Shown here piece by piece: positions 50,060-64,000 of a DNA stretch of 64,000 nucleotides. A model generated the notes under the pieces. It did not search any database and was not told the origin of the DNA. It saw only the letters and a program-made list of their open reading frames with translations. Numbering within the stretch: the stretch's first letter is position 1; every line of letters begins with the position of its first letter. The translations under genes were made by a program, and so were the position numbers. Location: NCBI GenBank assembly GCA_905182985.1, contig CAJJDN010000004.1, forward strand, positions 43,516-107,515, read 5' to 3'. This stretch comes from Paramecium sonneborni (lineage: Eukaryota > Ciliophora > Oligohymenophorea > Peniculida > Parameciidae).

Positions 50060-52032
50060 ATGAAAACTAAGATAGTGTCTTTATTTCTAAAAAGAGAACA
50101 TCTAATATTACTATCGAAAATGTTACAAATTACTGACAATTCAACTGAATAAGAGACACTAATTTTTAAAATTGATTCACAAAACTAAAAATCTGAAAAT
50201 AGAATTCTAAAAACAGAAAGATGGCCTTAATAGGATTTAGACTACTTTTAGAATAGTTTTCTATAAATAGCAAACTTGAGTTTTTCTTATTTCAAATTTC
50301 ACTTCCCAGCAAATTCAGCTCTATAAATAAAGGAACATATAAAATTTATTCATGTTGTAAAATAAATAAATTTTGGAGGAGTAACAATCGAAGAAGTATT
50401 TAAACAATAACGAGTAAACTATTATTGTTATAGTAGACTCGTCTCAATTTAGAAATATCCAAAATTACTAAATCTATAAAACTTATAGATGAACCTATTA
50501 CGTCAAAACTTATGAATACTAAAATAGATCTATCTTCAATTTAAACCATTTAAGATAAATATTTCTTTCCTAAAAATAATGATTTCATGACACCTTACTT
50601 AATTCTTAATTTAAAACCACACATACCAAAAACAACCATAAGGTATTAAAATAAAGAACTCTAATAAAGTATTACAAGTTTAGAAGATATTCCACCTTTT
50701 TAATTTATGAATTCTAATCTCATATAACCAATTCTCAATTATGAATCTTTAAAAAATAGCTATGAATATAAATTTAATAAACTTATGTAAAGGAATTCAC
50801 TGGTCTAATATACAATTAGAAGATATTAAAATAAAATTAAATAATATGAAATCAAATCTCAAGATGATCATATAGATGATCCCCTTATAGAAATCAAAAT
50901 AATGTTTTGTTCTTAAATTAAATAATTATGTGAAAATAAAATAAATCAAAGCCTCATTGATTCTAATCTTAAATTTCTAAATACGCCCAGCATTGAGAAT
51001 TCTTCTCTAAAAATTACTCCATTTTAAACTATTAAAGATTTGGAGTCTGTAATATTTAATCAAATTAAAGAAAAATAATAATCTTAAGAAATTATTCCCT
51101 CTCAAAATATTAATGAAGAATAAAATAAAACTAAACCTTTTGATTTTGCATAAAATACTAATTTATTATCTCTAAATATTTCTTAAAAGTATCTTAAAGA
51201 CTCAACAATAACTAATTTTGAATCATAAAACAATTATTAAATATTAGATAATGAATCTACTAATAAATTAGAATAAAGATTAATTAAACCATCTTTATAA
51301 TCATTAGATTTAAAGTAAACTGAATTATTAAATTAAAGTAGTGGTAGATATCAAAGAAAAATTTATCATTTAAAAATTCAAGAAAAATATGATAAATCAT
51401 AGTCAAATCATAAATTTTTAAATATTCCACATCAAACTATGGAACCTCCTATTTCATAAATAGAATTCTAAAACAAAGATAATTAAAAAGCTATTTTAAC
51501 AAATAGAAATCTTTAATAAAAATCTTTAGATAGAATAACTTTAAAGCCATTAGCTTATTAATCTGCAAAATTGAAAGAAATTAGAGATTCAAACAGAGAT
51601 AAAAATGAATCATCCTTTCCCTATATAAAAGAATCACTACCTAATATTGGTTTTACTATGAATGATTCTGAACATGAAAAATTGAAGGAGTGTGAAGCAA
51701 AATTTTCTTCATAAGGTGGCTTATTAAAATGTATTCAAAAAAATGAAAAAGAAGAAAATTCTGTTAAGGAAATTTTATTATTCTAAAAAAAAAATTGTAA
51801 TTTGAGAAATTAATTGTAAAATTAACTAATTTTATTAACTCGTTCTGAACAAATCTTAACTACTTTGATGTCAAATGGATAAATTAGAGGAACAGAGCTT
51901 TATTAATAATTGTTATAACCAATAAAAATTCATTCAAGTGCAAAATTTTTAACTCCAAAAAGTAACAATCTAATTTCTAGAACAAAATTTAAAAAAATAC
52001 AACAAGATGGCAAGATGTTCAGCCTTAAATGA
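50060..52032 (+). CDS. Hypothetical Asn/Gln/Ser-rich protein, 650 aa
   Basis: One long frame after removing a single 20-nt intron, 50414-50433 (GTA...TAG), giving 651 codons including TGA 52030-52032. There is no recognised domain, signal peptide or membrane helix. The N-terminal 120 residues are the most ordered part (VSLFLKREHLILLSKML; later EHIKFIHVVKQINF). The rest is low-complexity Asn/Gln/Ser/Lys, with a possible coiled coil near residues 590-620. Such proteins are common in ciliates and their functions are mostly unknown. Confidence 0.6.
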
Positions 52033-52238
52033 AATATTAATTTATATCCTATTTCATTATCTATTTAATTTTTATATTATTTTCAAATAAAAATATTTTT
52101 ACAATAATAATTTTTAATTATGATATCGCTATTAAATTAAATTTAAAACTAAGCAGATTTAATGATGAATATAATTTTAAAAAAATGATTTTAAAATTTT
52201 TTAATTTTGAAAAATAATTTTTTTTGATACATATTTTT

Positions 52239-55200
52239 TCATTATTATAAATCATTATCAGTTTTTTATTCTTATTTTTCTGAGATCATATCTTCAATTT
52301 TAAATTTATGTATTATTTAATCTAAATTATCCAAATCTAAATAAAAGGAACTTTGACTAATCATTAAATTGTCTCTTATGATTTATTGGCATTTTTCCAT
52401 ATAATTATTATAAAGTCCTATTAATTCATATTTTGAAAGTTTCTTAGATTTAAAATAATCTTGCTATATATCTAATTATTTTTCAATCTCTTATAATTAT
52501 TTGAATTAATATATGAATTTAAAAATGAGGTCAGGTTTTTGAATCTTTTATTAGTAGAATATGAAAAGTAACTTACTTCTAATTTTTATACAAACATTAA
52601 TAACATTAATAAATAAAGATACTTTAAAATAGCTAGAAAAATGGTATTCTTCGTATAAAAACCTTTTTATGGCACAGAAGTAAGTTCTTTTTTGTCTATA
52701 AATTTTATATGTTCTTAAGATTAATTTCGACCCTAATTTGCAATTTTCACTATAATTTTTTAATTGAACCCATTTTGATTCTGATAAAGAATTGAACTTT
52801 AATGTGTTTCGAATTTCTATATTTAATATATCTTCATTAATTATTTTAAATAATTGCAGCTTTTCAATATTGAAAGGATTATTTATTGCATTAATAAATT
52901 AATCATTTAATCCTTTTTCATTTTTAGTTTCTTTAGTTTATAACAATTAATCAGTTATCAATTATTTCATTTCAATGGAAATCTCATCTAAATTTATACT
53001 CAATATAAATATTAATTATTTGATTTTCAATTAATTTAAAGCAGGATTAATTTTACTAAAACTGATTAATTTTTTAAAAATATATAAAAGATTATCCCAT
53101 GATTTAACAGGATAAAAGTTTGTTTCTTGATAAAGTTTATTTTCATTTGTCTAAATAATTTGATTAAAATAGATACTATATGATCTTGGAATATATATTG
53201 AACATTTATCTATGATGTTTAATTTGATTCCAATAATATTATAAATGAACAAAGAAATAAGATTATAAATTAATTCCTCCTGAGTTATATCTTAAGTTAG
53301 TTATAAGTATTTTATAAAAAAATCAGTAGCGCTGTCTATCATGTTCCACTTCTTATATAATGTTAATTAAAAAAAGTCAAAATATTTTCCAAATTAATTT
53401 CCAAAGCCCTATTAGATTTTATTAGTTAAATATATATAAGTTAGATGATTGGAATTAGAATAATTTAATAAGATTATAGATTTAATAATTGAGCCATGTA
53501 AATCTTTTTAATTGTTATATTGCTTTGATAATTTGTTTAGTCCTTCATAATTAATAAAAAATTTTTACTATTTGGAGTTACACTGTATTTAAGAATTTTT
53601 TAGCAAGAGTTTCAGAAAGCCATTCCCTTTATTAAATTCTTTGTTTTTTGATTTTAAAAATAGCAATCTCTGATAATTTTAAAGTTCTTAAAATAATTAT
53701 TTATGCTCTTAACAGCGAGATTAATTATCTTTTAAATAGATATTCTACCAATACTTATTATGGATTTGAAAATAATAACAAACATTTAGTGAATCAAAAT
53801 AATTTTAGAAAGAATTTGAGTATTTAAGATTGTAATTATCCATGAATTTTTTTCGAACAATATTTAAATCTAAAATCTCTTAAAAGATTTTCTTAGTAAT
53901 AGTTTTAATTACTAGCTCTTTCGGTGCAATCACGAAATTTAAATCGATATCTGCAAAAAAAATATTATTTTGAAATTCTTTATTTTCGATATTTTATAGT
54001 GTTTATTGAACTATTTCTTCTAGAATAATAGACGAAGTATGAATTAATAAAGAATTAAAAAATGGTTAAAGTAACATAATGTTATCTGGTTGTCTAATTT
54101 TAAAATAACTTAGAACACTTCTAATTACTATTTAGCGTTATTTCTATAGTTAATCTTAATTGGTGTTTATAACTCTAATGATGAAAATTAAGGATTCAAT
54201 TAATTTACAATAAAGTTTACCATCAATATCTTCTATCCTATTTATTATTTAAAATGATTTATTATGTACAATTTATTAACAATAAAATAAGATCAAATAA
54301 ACTGATTAAAATAATGATAATTCATCCAAAATTAGATTTTAAATTTCCAATTTTAGAATGATTTCATTAATAATTTCCTATTTTAATTTCGCTTCTGCAA
54401 AAATACTATCAAAAATGTTCTAACTTAAATGAAAAATTGGAGGTGCTTTCCATTATTTATTTATTTCATTTTTTTCCATATTATTCAGGGTTTAAGAATG
54501 TTACTTAAAATACAACCATTATGGTATTTTATAATCAAGGATTAATTATATTATTTATTAATCATAATATTATTCTAGTAAGATGAGAATATACTAAATT
54601 TCTAATCCAGTTAAAGGATGGTCAAAATTTAATTTTTCAAATAATTCAAATCTATTTTCAAAAGATAAATTCAAATTCTATTTTGCTGATTATTATTTGC
54701 CTAATATTGAATTCTTATATTTAACATCAATATTATTATTAGATTATATTATTTTTTCAAGTGAGTAGATAGAGTTCATCCAATAGATACATTTCCAGCT
54801 TTTATAATCCATAAATAATTTGCAAATAGATAATGAATTCTGAATATCTATTAAGTAAATTACTTTTTTCCAATAACCTAGTAGGATTAATTAAGCATAA
54901 ATTTCATTATCTAAAGATTTCTCAGGAATTAAGTCTGCTGAATCAAATTTTAAATTTAAAAAATTAAAGTCAATTATTTAAAATATTTGTTAAAGAGTAA
55001 AAGAAGCTACCTACCCTCTTTTTTTTAATATTTACATTTATTCTAAATTATTCAAGTTTAGAATATTTTAAGGGCATTGTTATTATAATAATGGAGATAG
55101 ATTTACTGCAATTTTAATCAAATATTTAATCATTTGATTTTATAGGCTATACATATCGCATATCAATATACATAATATAAAATTTTAAAATTGATCTAAT

Positions 55201-58200
55201 ATATCTAGTAACCATAAAATTAATTTCTTATCTACTAAAACAGGATCTATTTATAATTCAGCACTTTGATCTACTTATTAGTTTAAATAATCTGTTACTG
55301 ACTATTATTCTAATTTATTATCATAATTTTTCAATAATGACTTTGAAAATTCATCTTAAAACATTATTATATATTATAATAATTTTTTGATTACTAAATC
55401 TTAAATTTTACTTTTAGAACTAAAATTTATTTATTAAATTTTTGGTTATACTTAATTTTTATCTTTTATCGTAGAAGGAAAATATCTCTATTCTTATTAT
55501 AAAAATGACTTTTTATAGAAATCGGGTTTACTATTCTATTCATCTTACTAAGATTTTAATTCTAGTTTATTTACATTTATAATTTATTAATTTTAAAGGG
55601 TTTAAGACTCATATTTATGGTGGGTAAAATCCATAATTTCTTCAATTATTTTTTGAGAATTAATAAAATATTTTATTAAATATTCTAAATTATCTATCTG
55701 GTTATCATTTGTAAATTAATTTTCAACTTCAATTGTCAATTTTTTTAATAAAATTGGAAAATACTAATTGAAAAATTGTGTTCGAATAACATTATTTATT
55801 TAATCTTTTTATTTATAAAGAACTTCCAAAATTTTTTCAAATTCATTTGCTTTTTCATATGAATCTATGGTTTTTAAAAAGTCTTTACATTTTAAAAAAT
55901 ATTTAGCTGCTTCAATATATTTTTGACATTAATAAGCTGCTTCTCCTGCTTGATAAAATAGTTCAAGTCTATCATATATTTCCAATGCTTTTTCATATTA
56001 TTCGGAAAAACTATAACATAAAGCTGCCTATTTCAAATTTTCAGAATGATAAAATAATTCTGCAGCTTTAAAAAATTAATTCATATACTATTATTTAAAT
56101 TCAGCTATTTGTTACTTTAATTTTGGGTATTTTTATGATTATTAGTAAGATAAAAGTGATTGGCAAGCTTCAATTGATAATTAGAGTGCTTTCGTTTTAT
56201 TCTATAAATTTTAATATTCACTAAATTAAAAACATTTTTCAGCTTATTCATAGAATTTTTCTTAATACATAAATATGCCTTGTTCTTTCCAAAGGTCTTT
56301 AGATTTTATTTAAAAATGCTCTTAAAAATTTTAATGATTGAAGTCTGGATAATTAAGAATTTAAACTAAATCAAGATTTTTCCAAATTGTTTCTATCCAT
56401 TTTCTTGTTTATGGTTTTTCATCGAAAATATATAAGAATTTTCTAGCTCTTGTTATTGCAATATATAATTATTTAAGTTCATTGCATAATCCACTGTTAT
56501 TATACGATAATTCATCTTAATATTTTATGTATGAAATCATTCTTTTAATTATAACATTTCCATTTTTATCATCAAACCCAGTAAAATAAGAAGTATAATA
56601 ATCAATCGTTGATTCTCTAGTTTAACTTTTCATGAATGTTTATCTATTTATTTCCTCATCTATAATTTCACATGTTTATAATAATTTCCATTCTAATTCA
56701 CCAATATAATCATCATTAAAGAAATTATAAAGAATCACATTCTCAAATTCCAATCCTTTTATTTCTTCAATTGATAAAACTAAAATATGTTAAAATAGTT
56801 TAGGAACATTTTTTTTAGATTCCTAATTTTTAACAATTATAACTGAATGTTACCCTAATTCTAATGGTAATTTTTATATTTCTTAAGAATTTACAAGATT
56901 TATAATTCCTTCAAATAGATAAAATAATAAATCTAAGCTTCCATTAACAATTATTGGTTTAAAACCTTCAAAATTAGATGATTATTTTTTAAGAAAATCT
57001 ATTGTTTTTGGAAAATAAATTTCAATCAAAGAAACAATTGAATTTGCTAAATTTAGAATTCTAAAATTTGATCGAAAATTTTAATTTAAAATTTAAAGAG
57101 TTTCCTTTGATTAATAATAATTATAATCATCTTTTGATTCTATTATTTTTTTATAATCTTGTATCGTTAAAAATCTAAATCCAACACCTTTACATATGTT
57201 TTAAGCTGTATCACCACTATAGAGTGTTCCTAAAATTGAAATTTTTTCAAATAATAATATTAATGCTTCTGGTAAATCCTAAATTTCATCTAGAAATAAA
57301 TAATGAATTAGATTTTTAGATAAATCCTCTTATTTAATTTAAACTAAAATATGATTAACTATATCCAGTAAATCAAAATATCCTTCACAAATTCTCCATT
57401 TTTCATATTAAATGAAAATTTCATAAACCATTTTGAATTCTTTCTTATTACTATGATGATGTAAAAATGTTATTTAAGGAATACTATGTCCAGGATATTC
57501 ATGAGAATTACAAGATCCTTTTATATGAGAATAAATTTATGTCCAAACAAAATATGGATTGAGATGAATATTACTACATTTTTTAAGCCAAAAATTATTT
57601 AAAAAAAATCTGAAATCTACCTCTTTTTACATATTCATGTTCATTTTTTGTTAATTATCCACTTATTTAATTTATTCCTGCAATTTTTATTTTATCAAAT
57701 CTTCAAAATTTATTTAATTTTCTAAATCTATTTCATGATGTAGAAACAAATTATTTTATTAATATTTTTAAAAATGTTAAAAAGAAATATCATAGTAGCT
57801 ATTATATATTGAAAAATTATGATCAAAGTACTATTCTTTAGTTTAATTTTATGAAAAGAACGGTTAATTGAGAGAGGCATCTATCATAAAAATCAATTAT
57901 TTAATTGTAAGAAACAAAGGGTAATCTTCCTAAATTACATCATAAAAAGAGTCAAAATGTTTTTAATTATAATTATTGCTATCTATCTTAAAATCTTATG
58001 TCTGTGAACAAAATTAATTGTTAAATTTCGATTGTTTTTTATCCAGCTATGATTAAATTTAATAATTCAATTTTTTATAATAGTTTTTAGCTAAGACTGA
58101 TTAAATATGACTGCTACTTACAAATACACAACTTATGAACAAATCATTAGCTTTTAATTAAGGATTTTTTCCCAATTAAATTTATAATCTTAGTTTAAAA

Positions 58201-59425
58201 AGATATTACATGGCTAATAGTCTAAGAATTAAACATGTAGTTTTTCCTGTCCCACTTCTACCAGTAAAAATTACTTTACCTTCTTTTCCAATAATTTACT
58301 TTTATTCATCAGTTAGTTTTATAGTGAAATTTGGAATTTTTTATAAAAATTCTACTAATTTAGATGAAGAACTAAAATCAGCTAATTTTTAAATTATATC
58401 ATTTTTTAACTATTGTTATTGTTCTAAATTTTCTTCTAATCCTGATTTATAATTAAGGCTTTTATTTATCCATTATTAGGAAGATAAATCAAATTCAAAA
58501 AAATCTTATTCTTATTTAGTTAAAAATTTTGGTAAAATTTTATGACTTAACCATTTGATAATTTAATTTTTTCTCAAATTGTAAGCTAATTCCCAATATT
58601 AATTATTATTATTTTTTGATTTTATAAACAAATACTCTTTATTTATATTGTTTAAATTTTCTTCTTAAATTTCTTAAAGTATTTAATTATCAATACCTCT
58701 CCTAAAAATTGAGTTTTTAGTTTCAATATGATAATTTTAAATAATAAATTTAGTATCTTTATCAAAATTAGCCTCAAATTTAATATCAATAAAAGTAATT
58801 GTATGTATAAAATTAAAACCAACAATTTAATTAATATTCAACTTGTTTTAACAAATTAATTTAGGAATTTAATCAATAGCTACTTCCCAAAAAAATGTAA
58901 ATCCTTCATCTGTTTTTGTTTAAAAGTATGCTTGCATAATTGATAAAGGTTCTATATCTATAACTGTTGTAATTATCCCTTAATCAATCATAGAAAAATA
59001 ACCTTAAAGAATAGTTTTTAAATATGCCAATACTCTTAAAGAATGTTATTATTTAGAATATAAAGTTTAGGAAAATTTATCTAATCTATTAATTTTATCA
59101 TACTTGTAATTTTATAGTGCCAATTAGCTTCATCTAAAAATTTAGCAGCCTTCAAAACTTGAATTTCATTTTTTAAGTTGGATTTTGATTCTTTTTGTTA
59201 GAAATTGAACATTTCTTCTTGGCCTGATAATATATATTTTGATCTCTCCTCGGCATTTTATTCAAACCATAATAATAAGAATTAATTTGCAGAAATATTT
59301 TATAAGACTTATCTATTCGATTCTAAAATTTAGTTAAGCTCAGCTTGAATAATTCTTTAATTTTTTTTGACAATAGATTTGATTGTAAATACTTGACTTT
59401 AGTTATTATTTTAAACTCTTTTCAT
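52239..59425 (-). CDS. Giant UvrD/TRANK1-like SF1 helicase protein, 2387 aa
   Basis: A superfamily-1 P-loop protein of the TRANK1/UvrD-like group. The motifs stand in canonical order. Walker A is FTGRSGTGKTTCL (about residue 380). Walker B is YLFLDEIQDLPEAL (about 700), followed by SGDTAQNICKGVGFRF (motif III, about 730). Motif V is LSIEEIKGLEFENVILYNFF, and motif VI is QLYIAITRARKFL (about 980). TPR-like helices follow (about 1060-1200: KALEIYDRLELFYQAGEAA, then YIEAAKYFL). The last 1100 residues are helical and unrecognised. A single intron, 59081-59103, leaves exactly 2388 codons; the 6.8-kb exon contains no TGA. Animal TRANK1 and fungal relatives are poorly understood; helicase activity here is inferred from intact motifs. 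The Walker A and arginine-finger residues look competent. Confidence 0.85.
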
Positions 59426-59709
59426 TTAAATTTATTTCGAAATCCTTTATTTGAATTAAATTAGTTTTATTAATTAAAATTAGATATAGGATTGCTCCTT
59501 CATGGATCAGTTGGTTGTTTAATTTTATTTGTATAAAATTTTAAGACAAGTTTTTTGTTTTAATTACTATCAAAACATATATTGATTAGAAATAAATTTC
59601 CTATTATTATCATATAAAATTTTATTGTTAAATTGTTATTGATATAATGATTATTCATAAATATATTTATATATGCATGATTTTTAGTTATTATTAATTT
59701 TTACACGTA

Positions 59710-60349
59710 ATGTTTTTTATAATTGCATTTCTTCTCTAAAGTGTTTTAAGTGTGCAATTTACATTCTTATTAAAATCAAAAGAATTGAAATGTTTTGGAG
59801 AAAATATAGGATAAAATAGTTTAGTAGTTGGTGCTATTTCAGGAAATTCAAGCGAATACTCTCTAAAAATTCATGTAATAATATTGAATATGATAGATGC
59901 CTACAAAAAAGGTTGATAATATACTTTAATATTCTCATAGTTTAGAATTGTAAAAGTTTTCATTTACAACAAATAATACATAATTGAATTATCAGTTTTG
60001 CATTCATAATTTAGCAAACTCTTATATGAGTTTTAATTTTACATTAGTAACAGGAATGGATGCCTAAGATTTTTCTTTATTGGCTTAGAAGGAAGATTTA
60101 AAACCTTTAGAAATTCATTTAAAGAAATTGAATGGTTTAGTAAATGCAATTGAAGTAAGATTATGTATTTAATTATAGCTTGATTCAAAAGAGATGGAGG
60201 AGAGATAATCAAATAGATTTTCAGGAGTTTCAAAAATATCTTATAAAATAATATTATTTAGTGTGGCAACTTTACTTTTAATGATGCTGACAAATTTTGT
60301 ATAAGCTCGAAAATTAAAACAATTTTTCAAATACAAAAAACTTATTTGA
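59710..60349 (+). CDS. p24/emp24 family (GOLD domain) cargo receptor, 197 aa
   Basis: A type I membrane protein of the early secretory pathway. Residues 1-15 are a signal peptide (MFFIIAFLLQSVLSV). A GOLD-type lumenal region has two Cys (KCFGENIG; later NYQFCIHN) as in p24 proteins. Then comes the membrane-proximal helix LEIHLKKLNGLVNAIE and one membrane helix near 165-187. The cytosolic tail KLKQFFKYKKLI carries FF (COPII) and a C-terminal KKxx (COPI retrieval) signal, diagnostic for p24 proteins cycling between ER and Golgi. Introns are 59875-59896 and 60155-60178, giving 198 codons including TGA 60347-60349. The second intron is 24 nt and stopless, so skipping it would also leave an open frame. 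Confidence 0.85.
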
Positions 60350-60441
60350 TATCTAATTTAATTAAGTATAGAGATAAGAATTATATAATATTAATTAAAA
60401 GTAAGTCATAAGAGTTGGAATTCAAATTATTTATAATAAAA

Positions 60442-62585
60442 TCAAACTTTACCAGATGATTTTCTAATCTAATCAATTTTTTCATCAAATTCTGGGATAT
60501 CCTCTAAATGACCGTTTGAAGATCCACTATTACGTGATCTACATGATAGAGTCTTTTTTTTTGTTTTTTCGATCACAAAATTATATTTAGCAAGAATAAT
60601 TTAAATTTCTTTGCATTAATCATCAATAAATGAAATCAAGAAGTATTTTAAATATTTTCTTTCTTTTGAGAAACCTTCTTTTTAAATAAATTTATCAATA
60701 ACAATTAAAGCAGATAATCTTACACATTAAACAGGATCTTAACATAATTATAAAAGTCTTTCAAAAAATAGATTTTCGAAATCAGCTCTATAAAATAATT
60801 TATAACACATCCAACAATAAGATTATCTTTAATTGAATCTAATAGAATGTGAAAATGCTTTAATTTATTCAAGAATAGCAGTTCTTTGTTCTCCTTCTTC
60901 CTCAAAAGTTTCAATTAAATGAACAACATTTTTTGCAGCTTTTTATCTTACTTTAGCAACAGTATCTGAACAAAATTTGAATAGAATAGGGGCAATGTGA
61001 AAAAAGATAGTATCATTATTAAAACATCTGGTAATTGGGAAAATAGATGTACAAATAATCTAACGAGTTCTCCATTTGTGTTAATCTTTTTAGAAACTAA
61101 GTAACAAATCAATAACATAATCCCTTTCTTCAATAGGAAAGATTGATATAAATTTTGATAGATTCACTATAATTCCATTTCTGACTTCTTACAATTTATC
61201 TTAAGCCAGTGTTTCTAATACATTGATCAAATATTATTTAGATAAATCTGGACCTAATATTTTAGCTACTTCATGAAAACTATATGCTAATGATATCTTA
61301 ACTTTCTTAATTAATTATAGATATATAATTTACATCTGAAGGATATTTTAAAAGAAATCCATACAAAGATTCAATCAATTACCAACGATTTCGACCTATA
61401 GCTTAGAGTACTCCTGGAAAATAATATGCACATTTATAAACAAGCTATAATTTATTAAAATATCGATTTTACATCAACTCCCATCATATTAATATTTTTA
61501 TCTAATTAATTTTAATAGTATGCTAAAAGAATATCTAATTGTTGTTAATCATTCTCAGTAAATTTTATTGTACTAATAAATTCACCTAAATATTCATATG
61601 CTGTTTTTCGAACTTCTTTATTTTAATCAGATAGAAATTCTAAATACTTTGGAATTAATTTTTAAGTCTTTATTTAAGCACCAGCATATTTAGAAATACC
61701 TGAGATTGATTTAATACATGCTAATTTTATTTATAAAAGTCTATCATCACAAGATCTAAATAATATCGATTATTTTATTTACTTAAGAAAGAATGGCACA
61801 ATTTTCAACTCTATACATTTCTAAGAAAGACTTACTGATATATATGGTAATTATTCAATAGCTTTTTCTCTTACAAATTCATTTAAATCTATTCCAAGAG
61901 ATAAAAGTTCTCCACAAATATAAGACTCACAATACTTTATTGAAAAGAGAGAAGCTGTTTTACCAAATGTTTCAGCTGCCAATATTCTATTTTAGTTATT
62001 TTTTTCATCATGAGCCATTTCAATCAAATGTGCCAAAATTGTATCAACTTTATCAGATTCAATTAAAAATGGTGCTATTTTTAGTAATTAAGTCAAAACT
62101 TCTTTTTTAATCTAATCATCATTTGTACTTTTACATCAAAGTCTTAATGTTCAAGAAAAATATTCATAAATGGCAGAACATGATCTTTTAATTCCAAATA
62201 TCCTGATTATCGTTTCTTAATTTATTCTACAAGAACAGGCAACTATCTAATAATAGACAATTAGATTGAATATGAATCATTAACCTTATAAATAGGTTTA
62301 AAACTATGTATACAAATTACTAAAGGATAAACCCTAAATTTCTATATGCATCATCTCCTATCATTTCAAATACTTCAGCTAGATGTTCTGCATATGCTAA
62401 TCTACTCTCAGATTTAAAAGTTACCTCTCTTTGTTAATTAGTTCTTAAAAACATTTTAATTTAATCAATGCCACTTATGGATCTTCAGTTAAGAAAATCT
62501 CTTGCTCAATAGGTTTTAATGTTATGTTGATCATTGATTCTTCTTTCAATATTGATTTCATAATGTCTTATTTCTACTCTGACAT
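60442..62585 (-). CDS. HEAT-repeat phosphatase regulatory (scaffold) subunit, PP2A-A/PP4R1-like, about 680 aa, frame disturbed near the start
   Basis: A chain of HEAT repeats, for example DKLQEVRNGIIVNLSKFI, then DTVAKVRQKAAKNVVHLIE and DPVQCVRLSALIVIDKF, with the conserved Pro/Asp/Val/Arg pattern. YYFPGVLQAIGRNRW and FHEVAKILGPD match the PP2A scaffold-A family closely. PPP4R1-like is the alternative because the C-terminus extends as a Ser/Arg and acidic tail. Such subunits hold a PP2A/PP4 catalytic chain and a B subunit. Introns 61306-61333 (AAG), 61445-61472 and 62304-62332 (GTT donor) are reasonable. A fourth at 62112-62128 would be only 17 nt. At about 62465-62500 the frame shifts as if one base were missing. 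The start is taken as ATG 62585 (MSEQKQDIM). Confidence 0.68.
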
Positions 62586-62839
62586 ATAAACATCATTTAA
62601 TACCATTTGACATTTTTATAGGAGAAATCTCAATACTATTTATCATTAAAATTAAATTAATATATGTGATAATGACGATCTTTGGATCTCAAAACGAATA
62701 ATAAAGATAAAAGAATATGATTGTTATTTTAAAACGATTATTAAGTATTAATACTATAAGCATAATGATTTAAATAATTCTAAGGATAGGTTTCACAATT
62801 ATATATTTTGAATATTTATTTATTAATATGATTGATTGA

Positions 62840-64000
<1,161 letters not shown>

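Noticed and set aside
52239..54479. Separate 746-aa gene starting at ATG 54479
   Set aside because: The frame continues open, upstream of this ATG, into the helicase coding region without any TGA, so one long gene is simpler.

Overview
This window looks like somatic (macronuclear) DNA of a ciliate, most probably a Paramecium. The sequence is very AT-rich. Nearly every recognisable protein reads through in-frame TAA and TAG, which stand where glutamine is expected, and stops only at TGA (genetic code 6). Genes are tightly packed and broken by about 60 very small introns of 20-33 nt that start GTA and usually end TAG. A standard-code ORF search therefore shows only fragments. All models below were built by reading both strands by hand under code 6 and splicing tiny introns. 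In most genes the spliced length is an exact multiple of three.

Layout. 1-16 kb: the 3' end of a dual-specificity phosphatase, two coiled-coil or Q-rich proteins, a degenerate aspartic-protease-like membrane protein, the phenylalanyl-tRNA synthetase beta subunit, a CNG-type K+ channel (minus), another coiled-coil protein, a 7TM protein with an RGS-like tail, and an MFS transporter. 16-33 kb, all minus: a 1205-aa coiled-coil protein, a decayed protein kinase, a 2456-aa cysteine-rich surface-antigen-type protein and a 990-aa coiled-coil protein. A 1199-bp block containing the antigen 3' end and part of the kinase relic appears twice in exact tandem, joined at a single N. 33-47 kb: a MAPR/cytochrome-b5-like protein, a second kinase relic, two large probably mitochondrial or helical-repeat proteins, an amino-acid transporter, a gene-poor 2.1 kb, a C2H2 zinc-finger protein and a VAP/MSP protein. 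47-64 kb: a small unknown protein, a LysM-GRAM-TLDc (OXR1/NCOA7-type) protein, a small Cys-motif protein, an Asn/Gln-rich protein, a 2387-aa TRANK1-like SF1 helicase, a p24 cargo receptor, a HEAT-repeat phosphatase scaffold and the 3' part of a phosphoglucomutase/parafusin.

The genes do not form one pathway; this is ordinary mixed eukaryotic gene content. Themes are membrane signalling and transport (K+ channel, 7TM-RGS, two transporters), ER/secretory traffic (VAP, p24, the exocytosis-linked parafusin family) and candidate mitochondrial proteins. The main unusual points are about 12 introns with AAG instead of TAG acceptors, four otherwise intact genes each broken by one base, two kinase pseudogenes, and the N-linked duplication, which is probably an assembly artefact. 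I saw no CRISPR array, transposon, tRNA or rRNA.
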